A DNA stretch of 45,183 nucleotides from Candidatus Gemmiger stercoravium (GTDB lineage Bacteria; Bacillota; Clostridia; Oscillospirales; Ruminococcaceae): NCBI GenBank assembly GCA_019119835.1, contig DWWE01000084.1:1-45183 (forward strand), written 5' to 3'. A program made the translations under genes and the position numbers. The notes below the pieces were generated by a model, which saw nothing but the letters and a program-made list of their open reading frames with translations, ran no database searches and was not told the origin of the DNA. Below, piece by piece: positions 38,045-45,183 of this stretch (position 1 is the first letter of the stretch; each line of letters opens with the position of its first letter).

Positions 38045-39189
38045 TGGACCGGCAGTACAGCACCGAACCCCGGCTGCAGACGCCGGTCTATGTGGTGGAC
38101 GAACAGGCCCTGCGCCGGAACCTGGAGGTCCTGGCCGGGGTGCAGCAGCGCACGGGGTGCCACATCCTTCTGGCGCAAAAAGCCTTTTCGCTGTTCTATG
38201 CCTACCCGATGATCGGCCGGTATCTGGCCGGCACCACCGCCAGCGGTCTGTTTGAGGCCCGCCTGGCCCATGAAACCATGCCGGGGCGGGAGAACCATGT
38301 GTTCAGCCCTGCCTATACCTCGGCGGAAATGGCTGAACTGGTGGAGATCTGCGACCATATCAGCTTCAACAGCCTGGCGCAGCTGGAAGCCCACCGCCCG
38401 CTGTGGCAGAACAGTCGGGCCAGCGTGGGGCTGCGGGTCAACCCGGAGCATTCCACCCAGCAGGGCCATGCCATCTATGACCCCTGCGCCCCCGGCAGCC
38501 GGCTGGGCATCCGGCGAAAGGACCTGCCCGAACAGCTGCCCGACGGGGTGGAAGGACTGCATTTCCATACCCTGTGCGAGCAGGACGCCGCCCCGCTGGT
38601 GGAGACGTTTGCGGCCTTTGAAGCTGCGTTCGGTCAGTATCTGCCCGGGCTGCGCTGGCTGAACCTGGGCGGTGGGCACCATATCACCCGCCCGGGATAC
38701 GACCTGGCGGCGCTGGAACGGCTGATCCGCTCCATCAGGGAAAAGTATGGGGTGGAGGTCTATCTGGAGCCGGGCGAGGCCATCGCCCTCAACGCCGGAA
38801 CCCTCATCACCACCGTGCTGGATGTGGTGGAAAGCGACATGCCGATCCTGATTCTGGATGCCTCCGCGGCCTGCCACATGCCCGACGTGCTGGAAATGCC
38901 CTACCGTCCGCCGCTTTTGGGGGCGGGGGACCCCGGCGAAAAGCCGGTGACCTGCCGGCTGGCATCCCGCACCTGTCTGGCTGGGGATGTGATCGGCGAG
39001 TACAGTTTTGATCGGCAGCCCCGGGTCGGTGATCGACTGGTGTTTGCCGACATGGCCATCTATACAATGGTCAAGAACAATACCTTCAATGGAATGCCGC
39101 TGCCGGACATCGCCTGGCGCGGGGAGGATGGCCGCTGTGCCGTGATCCGCCATTTCGGGTATGAAGACTTCAAGAATCGTTTGTCCTGA
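38041..39189 (+). CDS. nspC: Carboxynorspermidine/carboxyspermidine decarboxylase
   Basis: 382 residues. Fold type III (alanine-racemase-like) PLP decarboxylase: Lys47 in LLAQKAF binds [12 protein letters not shown] and [14 protein letters not shown] form the phosphate-binding region; [11 protein letters not shown] and [13 protein letters not shown] (with the C-terminal catalytic Cys) are NspC marks. Decarboxylates carboxyspermidine to spermidine (or the agmatine-derived equivalent). Start is ATG 38041, overlapping the previous stop, or ATG 38044 directly after; they differ by one residue. Confidence 0.95.
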   Translation: MMDRQYSTEPRLQTPVYVVDEQALRRNLEVLAGVQQRTGCHILLAQKAFSLFYAYPMIGRYLAGTTASGLFEARLAHETMPGRENHVFSPAYTSAEMAELVEICDHISFNSLAQLEAHRPLWQNSRASVGLRVNPEHSTQQGHAIYDPCAPGSRLGIRRKDLPEQLPDGVEGLHFHTLCEQDAAPLVETFAAFEAAFGQYLPGLRWLNLGGGHHITRPGYDLAALERLIRSIREKYGVEVYLEPGEAIALNAGTLITTVLDVVESDMPILILDASAACHMPDVLEMPYRPPLLGAGDPGEKPVTCRLASRTCLAGDVIGEYSFDRQPRVGDRLVFADMAIYTMVKNNTFNGMPLPDIAWRGEDGRCAVIRHFGYEDFKNRLS

Positions 39190-39206
39190 AACAGGGGAGG
39201 GTTACC

Positions 39207-40349
39207 ATGTCGTTGCCGCCGAGAGACTGGCAGGGGTTTTCGATGCCGGCCGAGTATGCCCCGCACCGGGCCACTCTGATGATCTGGCCGGTGCGGCCGG
39301 GCAGCTGGGGGAAGGACCCCCGCCCGGCCCAGCGGGCCTTTGTGCGGGTGTTTGAGGCCATTACCCGGAGCGAGGATCTGTACCTGCTGGCTGCCCCGGA
39401 TCAGGCCGAACAGGCCCGGGCGGCCACCGCCGGCCTGCCCCGTGTGACAGTGCTGGAAATTGAGAGCGACGACGCCTGGGCCCGGGATGTGGGCCCGACC
39501 TTTGTCAAAAATGACGCCGGGGAACTGCGGGGCATCAGCTGGACCTTCAACGCCTGGGGCGGGCTGGTGGACGGACTGTATGCCGACTGGGAGAAGGACG
39601 ATGCGGTGGCGGCGGCTTTCTGCCGTGCGCTGGGGGTATCCTGCGCCGATGCGTCGCCCTTTGTTCTGGAAGGCGGCAGCATCCACAGCGACGGTGAGGG
39701 GACGCTGCTCGTGACCGAGAGCTGCCTGCTCTCGGCCGGGCGGAATCCCCGGATGCGCCGTGAGGAGATCGAGAAGACCCTCTGCGCCTGGCTTGGCGCG
39801 GAAAAGGTGCTCTGGCTGCCCCGCGGGATCTACCAGGACGAGACCAACGAACATGTGGACAATGTCTGCGCCTTTGTGGCGCCCGCCACCGTGGTGCTTG
39901 CCTGGACCGACAACCAGGCCGACCCGCAGTATGCGCTGTCCCGGCAGGATTTGGAATATCTGCAAAGCGTCACCGACGCCCGGGGGCGGCCGCTGCACAT
40001 CCACAAACTGCCGATCCCCGACCATCCGATCCTCTGCGATGATGCGGACTGCGCGGCGTACTCGTTTGCGCCCGGTGAGGCGGTGCGGACCCCCGGGGAG
40101 CGGTTGGCAGCCAGCTATGTGAACTTCTACTTTACCAACAAGGCGGTGCTGGTCCCGCAGTTTGGTGGGGACAACGCCGCCAGCGACGCCCGGGCCTGCC
40201 GGATCCTGGCTGAACTCTGCCCGGACCGTCAGGTCATCGGGCTGCCGGCCCGGGAGATCCTGCAGGGTGGGGGAAACATCCACTGCATCACCCAGCAGAT
40301 CCCCGGCCAGGGCGTGTCGGACCATTCAGACCTGCAGGAAAACGGCTGA
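39207..40349 (+). CDS. aguA: Agmatine deiminase
   Basis: 380 residues, usual length. Hydrolyses agmatine to N-carbamoylputrescine and ammonia. Pentein fold with the agmatine-type start [22 protein letters not shown] (13-34), [12 protein letters not shown] (88-99), [13 protein letters not shown] (154-166), His216 in NEHVDN and nucleophile Cys360 in GGGNIHC. AGGGGAGGG precedes the ATG; 17 nt after nspC. Supplies the aguB substrate. Confidence 0.96.
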   Translation: MSLPPRDWQGFSMPAEYAPHRATLMIWPVRPGSWGKDPRPAQRAFVRVFEAITRSEDLYLLAAPDQAEQARAATAGLPRVTVLEIESDDAWARDVGPTFVKNDAGELRGISWTFNAWGGLVDGLYADWEKDDAVAAAFCRALGVSCADASPFVLEGGSIHSDGEGTLLVTESCLLSAGRNPRMRREEIEKTLCAWLGAEKVLWLPRGIYQDETNEHVDNVCAFVAPATVVLAWTDNQADPQYALSRQDLEYLQSVTDARGRPLHIHKLPIPDHPILCDDADCAAYSFAPGEAVRTPGERLAASYVNFYFTNKAVLVPQFGGDNAASDARACRILAELCPDRQVIGLPAREILQGGGNIHCITQQIPGQGVSDHSDLQENG

Positions 40350-40391
40350 AAAGCAGCGGATAGAAGGCGCGAGCCCGCAGGAATACGTTGT

Positions 40392-40430
40392 GCCCGCCGC
40401 GCTTTCGCAGCGCGGCGGACGGGGCTTTTT
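40392..40430 (+). terminator. Hairpin between aguA and aguB, possible partial terminator
   Basis: GCCCGCCGCGC (40392-40402) with GCGCGGCGG (40410-40418), then ACGGGGC and TTTTT. The T-run is seven bases off the stem unless the GGGGC also pairs, so it could reduce rather than stop transcription into aguB. Confidence 0.45.
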
Positions 40431-40502
40431 AGCCGGATCAGACAGCGCCGTTTTTCAGATGCACCCCAGGGGGCAAAGACCGAAACCAGGAGGTTGATCG
40501 TA

Positions 40503-41381
40503 ATGTCCAAAGTCATTGTGGCTGCGGTCCAGATGGATTGCCAGACCGACCCGGCCCTGAACCTGAACCACGCCGAGGAACTGGTGCGTCGGGCGGCGGA
40601 CGCCGGGGCGCAGATCGTTTTGCTGCCTGAATTGTTTGAGCGGCCTTACTTTTGCCAGGAACGCCGCTACGATTACTATACCTATGCGCAGCCGGTGCAG
40701 CAGAATCCGGCGGTGCAGCGGTTTCAGCAGGTCTGCAGGGAACTGCAGCTGGTCATGCCGATCAGCTTCTATGAGGCGGACGGCAACTGCCTGTATAACA
40801 GCGTCGCCATGATTGACGCCGACGGCAGCCTGCTGGGTGTCTACCGCAAGACCCACATCCCGGACGATCACTACTACCAGGAAAAATTCTATTTTGCCCC
40901 CGGCAACACCGGCTTCCGCGTTTTTGAAACCCGCTATGCCCGGGTGGGCGTCGGCATCTGCTGGGACCAGTGGTTCCCCGAAACGGCGCGCTGCCTGGCC
41001 TTAGGCGGCGCAGACCTGATCCTGTACCCCACCGCGATCGGCAGCGAACCGATTCTGGAGGTGGACAGCGTCGGGCACTGGCAGCGCACGATGCAGGGCC
41101 ATGCGGCGGCCAACGTGCTTCCGGTGGTCGCCGCCAACCGGTATGGGGTGGAGACCGTGACGCCCTGTGCCGAAAACGGCGGGCAGCAGAGCGCTTTGTG
41201 TTTTTACGGGTCCAGCTTCCTGACCGATGAGACCGGCGCGGTGCTGACCCAGGCGGACCGCACCGGCGACGCGGTGATCACCGCCGCCTACGACTTTGCG
41301 GCCATCCGCCAGGCCAGGCTGGAATGGGGCCTGTTCAGGGACCGCCGGCCGGGCTGCTACGGCGCGATCTGCGGGCGCTGA
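40503..41381 (+). CDS. aguB: N-carbamoylputrescine amidohydrolase
   Basis: 292 residues. ATG 40503 is eight bases after AGGAGG. Nitrilase-family triad: Glu43 (LPELFERPYF), Lys116 (YRKTHIP), Cys153 (GICWDQWFPE), with the AguB-specific DDHYYQEKFYF and WDQWFPE. Converts N-carbamoylputrescine to putrescine, CO2 and ammonia, supplying putrescine for spermidine synthesis. Last gene of the operon, closed by a strong terminator. Confidence 0.96.
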   Translation: MSKVIVAAVQMDCQTDPALNLNHAEELVRRAADAGAQIVLLPELFERPYFCQERRYDYYTYAQPVQQNPAVQRFQQVCRELQLVMPISFYEADGNCLYNSVAMIDADGSLLGVYRKTHIPDDHYYQEKFYFAPGNTGFRVFETRYARVGVGICWDQWFPETARCLALGGADLILYPTAIGSEPILEVDSVGHWQRTMQGHAAANVLPVVAANRYGVETVTPCAENGGQQSALCFYGSSFLTDETGAVLTQADRTGDAVITAAYDFAAIRQARLEWGLFRDRRPGCYGAICGR

Positions 41382-41398
41382 CCCTTACTGATACCAGC

Positions 41399-41444
41399 AA
41401 ACCACCCCGGGAAAAGGGCAGCGCCTTTTCCCGGGGTGGTTTTG
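41399..41444. terminator. Bidirectional intrinsic terminator after aguB
   Basis: About 18-bp stem from AACCACCCCGGG (41400 on) to CCCGGGGTGGTT (to 41441), small loop GCAGCG, T-run TTTT on the plus side and A's on the other. Shared with the convergent cupin gene. Confidence 0.9.
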
Positions 41445-41464
41445 TCGGGGCAGAGGGGGAAGGA

Positions 41465-41809
41465 TCAGACGAAATCCTCCCGCATCGGGGTAAAGATGTC
41501 CAGAAGAATGCCCGCCTCCAGGCAGACGCAGCCGTGGCGGATGCCGTCCTGCTTCAGCAGCGTGTCGCCGGGGCCCACATCCCGGGTCTCCTCCCCGATG
41601 GTGAAGCGGAAACGGCCGGACACCACATAGGTGATCTGGGTGTGCGGGTGGCTGTGCAGCGCCCCCACGGCGCCGGTCTCAAAGGTGTTTTCCACACACA
41701 TGACATCCTTGCTGTAGGCCAGCACCCGGCGCACGACCCCTTCGCCGCCGGCTTCCGGAACGGTCTCGCTGTGCGGGACCCAGATCTGATCTTGATGCTG
41801 CTTGTTCAT
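41465..41809 (-). CDS. Cupin-domain protein
   Basis: 114 residues from ATG 41809, nine bases after AGGAGG; the longer reading upstream lacks a ribosome site. Single cupin barrel: motif 1 HSHPHTQITYVVSGRFRFTIG (metal-binding His pair and Gln/Glu position) and motif 2 VGPGDTLLKQDGIRHGCVCL. Small stand-alone cupins of this kind have diverse or unknown roles, including sugar isomerisation and pectin degradation; no specific function can be assigned. Own promoter; divergent from the PfkB kinase gene. Confidence 0.88.
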   Translation of the reverse strand: MNKQHQDQIWVPHSETVPEAGGEGVVRRVLAYSKDVMCVENTFETGAVGALHSHPHTQITYVVSGRFRFTIGEETRDVGPGDTLLKQDGIRHGCVCLEAGILLDIFTPMREDFV

Positions 41810-41894
41810 TGAAGTATACCTCCTGTCGGATTCCATGCCGGGGACCGGCGCTTTGGCAGCGCCGCGGGCCCGGCTTGCGAAAAATGACACCTTC

Positions 41895-41923
41895 ATTGTA
41901 CATCATCCGCCCGGCCTTCGCAA
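41895..41923 (-). promoter_or_regulatory. Promoter of the cupin gene
   Basis: Minus-strand TTGCGA (41923-41918), 17-bp spacer, TACAAT (41900-41895), about 85 nt before the ATG. Confidence 0.55.
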
Positions 41924-41932
41924 GCATTCGCT

Positions 41933-41961
41933 TTGCCAGCGGGCGGCAACTGTAGTATAAT
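41933..41961 (+). promoter_or_regulatory. Promoter of the PfkB kinase gene
   Basis: TTGCCA (41933-41938), 17-bp spacer, TATAAT (41956-41961), about 60 nt before the ATG. Confidence 0.75.
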
Positions 41962-42023
41962 ACCAAAAGGCACGACAGAGCCGCGCGATCAAGACTGCGG
42001 ATTGGCAGGGGAGAGGAACAGCC

Positions 42024-42968
42024 ATGATTTATACTGTGACAATGAACCCGGCGCTGGACAAGACCATCACCGTGCCGGATCTGAGCATCGACCGGGTGAA
42101 CCGGGCGGCCGCGGTCCGCCAGGACCCCGGGGGCAAGGGCATCAATGTGGCCAAAGTGCTGACCAAGCTGGGGGTCCCCTGCCTGGCGGTGGGCTTCACC
42201 GGCGGCCCGGCCGGCCAGGCGGTGCAACAGATGCTCCGCCTGCAGCGGGTACCCTTCGAATTTTTGGAGGTGGCAGGGTCCACACGGACCAACCTGAAAA
42301 TCGTGGACCCGGTCCGCCATACCAACACCGACATCAACGAACCCGGTTTTGCGGTTACCCCCGCCTTGCTGGAAGAACTGCTGCAGCAGTTGCTGCGCCG
42401 CCTGCAGCCGGGGGATCTGGTGGTGCTGGCCGGCAGTCTGCCCCAGGGCGCCCCCGCGGACACCTACGGGGCCTGGGTGCGCCGCTGCCGGGAAGCCGGT
42501 GCCAAGGTTTTTCTGGATGCCGATGGGGAACCGCTGCGCCGGGCGCTGGCGGCCGGGCCCTACCTGGTCAAGCCCAATGCTGCCGAGCTGGAGCGGGTGG
42601 CCGGCCGGGCACTGCCCACCGAGGCGGACCGCATCGGTGCAGCCCGGGCGCTGTTTGCCCAAGGGGTGCAGAAGGTGGTCGTCTCGCTGGGGAGCGAAGG
42701 GGCGCTGTATCTGACGCCGAAGGAAATCTGGCGGGCCCGGGCGGTGCCGGTGCCGGTAGGCAGCACCGTCGGCGCCGGGGACAGCATGGTGGCGGCGCTG
42801 GCGGCGGCGGAACAGTGCGGCGCCGGGTTGGAGCAGGCCATCCGCCTGTCCATGGCGGCCGGTGCCGCCAACGTAATGTCCAGCGGGACCCAGGCGGCCG
42901 AAAAGGAACAGATCGAATCACTGATGCCCCGGGTCAAACCGGAGAGAGTCGGGGCGGAAAACCTATAA
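42024..42968 (+). CDS. PfkB-family sugar-phosphate kinase (probable 1-phosphofructokinase)
   Basis: 314 residues. Starts MIYTVTMNPALDKTI, the 1-phosphofructokinase/tagatose-6-phosphate kinase start. GGKGINVAKVLTKLG (36-50) is PfkB motif 1; VLAGSLPQGAP precedes the active site; STVGAGDSMVAAL (motif 2) holds the catalytic Asp. Likely reaction: fructose 1-phosphate plus ATP to fructose 1,6-bisphosphate. LacC-type tagatose-6-phosphate kinase is the main alternative; no PTS gene is adjacent to settle it. GGGGAGAGG precedes the ATG; an Imm-5-like gene follows 16 nt after. Confidence 0.92.
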   Translation: MIYTVTMNPALDKTITVPDLSIDRVNRAAAVRQDPGGKGINVAKVLTKLGVPCLAVGFTGGPAGQAVQQMLRLQRVPFEFLEVAGSTRTNLKIVDPVRHTNTDINEPGFAVTPALLEELLQQLLRRLQPGDLVVLAGSLPQGAPADTYGAWVRRCREAGAKVFLDADGEPLRRALAAGPYLVKPNAAELERVAGRALPTEADRIGAARALFAQGVQKVVVSLGSEGALYLTPKEIWRARAVPVPVGSTVGAGDSMVAALAAAEQCGAGLEQAIRLSMAAGAANVMSSGTQAAEKEQIESLMPRVKPERVGAENL

Positions 42969-42984
42969 AAAGGGGGAGCTTTTC

Positions 42985-43509
42985 ATGCCGAAACTTCGCA
43001 AGATGCTGGGCCGTGCGGACATGCCCGTCTGCCTGGCACTGATGCGTCTGTTGGATACCCAGAGCCGCAGAACGGTGGCCGGCTGGGCCATCCGCATCAC
43101 ATCCGAAGTCTGTCTGCCGGTCTACGAAGCGCACAGCCCCGAGGGACCGGATCTGCGCGCCGATGTGCAGGACTGTGCCCGCTGCGCGGCGGAAGGCGGC
43201 CGCCCGGCCGCTGTCAAACCGCAGCTGCGGGCCCTGGCACAGATTGCCCGGGCGGAGAAGGACCCGGTGGCCCAGGCGGCGGCCAGGGCCATTGCCACGG
43301 CCTGCGCGGCGCTGCAGACGCCTACCGGCGCCCTGGGGTGCCTGTTCTATGCGGCGGCCGCCGAGACGTATCATACGCTGGGCACTTCGCAGCCGGCAGC
43401 TGTGTACGACCAGGCGGCGGAAAAGTTTTTCGAGCGGGCGCTGGCCGACCTGCAGGACCATGCCGTGCCCGACGAACCCGACCCGATCCGGGTAAACTGG
43501 AACTGTTGA
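42985..43509 (+). CDS. Putative immunity protein (Imm-5-like helical domain)
   Basis: 174 residues, all-helical, cytoplasmic. Visible pattern: KLRKMLGRADMPVCLALMRLLDTQS, a Trp helix (VAGWAIRITSEVCLPVYE), then alternating Ala-rich helices (AARAIATACAALQTPTGALGCLFYAAAAETYHTLG) that recall the Imm-5-like family named from polymorphic-toxin neighbourhoods. AAAGGGGGAG lies before the ATG. No toxin gene is nearby; it sits between a sugar kinase and ligA, and many members of this family are found alone. An actual immunity role is not supported here. Confidence 0.75.
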   Translation: MPKLRKMLGRADMPVCLALMRLLDTQSRRTVAGWAIRITSEVCLPVYEAHSPEGPDLRADVQDCARCAAEGGRPAAVKPQLRALAQIARAEKDPVAQAAARAIATACAALQTPTGALGCLFYAAAAETYHTLGTSQPAAVYDQAAEKFFERALADLQDHAVPDEPDPIRVNWNC

Positions 43510-43513
43510 GGGC

Positions 43514-45183
<1,670 letters not shown>

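Overview
The window looks like the chromosome of a GC-rich, low-GC-lineage Firmicute, most likely a gut Oscillospiraceae/Ruminococcaceae of the Faecalibacterium-Subdoligranulum-Gemmiger type. Support: coding GC near 60%, AT-rich consensus sigma-A promoters (TTGACA-17-TATAAT), strong GGAGG ribosome sites, a valS T-box leader, YtrA-type GntR/ABC modules, SdpR/SdpI, a HAAS/DUF4097 operon and a class D sortase. The genus is an inference; no rRNA is present.

Layout. 1-1315: edge of an accessory element, with the 5' end of a ParB-like gene on the minus strand (TTG start) and a ParB-fold-like hypothetical gene. 1428-1729: a tRNA-Gln/tRNA-Pro unit on the minus strand. 1962-3038: 6-phosphofructokinase. 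3161-5879: GntR-regulated ABC exporter. 5884-8928: T-box leader and valS. 9041-11279 (minus): second GntR/ABC module plus a zinc ribbon protein. 11286-14863: response regulator, ABC transporter and histidine kinase, resembling a peptide-antibiotic sensing and immunity operon. 14962-19144: potABCD polyamine uptake operon with a structured leader. 19232-19984: acyl-ACP thioesterase. 20123-21630 (minus): PadR plus HAAS/DUF4097 protein. 21956-22092: candidate small RNA. 22201-23137 (minus): sdpR-sdpI. 23310-24485 (minus): lipoprotein related to trigger factor. 24647-26379: DUF896 protein and purA. 26453-31365: cation efflux protein, malic enzyme, two-subunit fumarase with a small unknown gene between its subunits, and a class D sortase, mostly coupled by ATGA overlaps. 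31414-31497: tRNA-Leu. 31618-32888 (minus): methyltransferase and 3-methyladenine glycosylase. 33337-33918: Crp/Fnr regulator. 33984-41381: about 360 nt leader RNA ending in a terminator, then speA-speE-carboxynorspermidine dehydrogenase-nspC-aguA-aguB. 41465-41809 (minus): cupin. 42024-43509: PfkB sugar kinase and Imm-5-like protein. 43581-end: ligA, cut by the window edge.

How it fits together. Polyamines are the main theme: potABCD imports them, and the speA-aguB operon converts arginine through agmatine and N-carbamoylputrescine to putrescine and then spermidine, encoding both an aminopropyltransferase and the carboxyspermidine dehydrogenase/decarboxylase pair. Both operons are preceded by long structured leaders. 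The speA leader ends in an intrinsic terminator only about 30 nt before the gene, with no promoter visible in between, so readthrough control is likely. The leader promoter shares an 11-bp palindrome with the promoter of the adjacent Crp/Fnr gene. These leaders, the gene lodged between the fumarase subunits, the CU-rich small RNA candidate and the C-terminally anchored PotD are the most promising leads.
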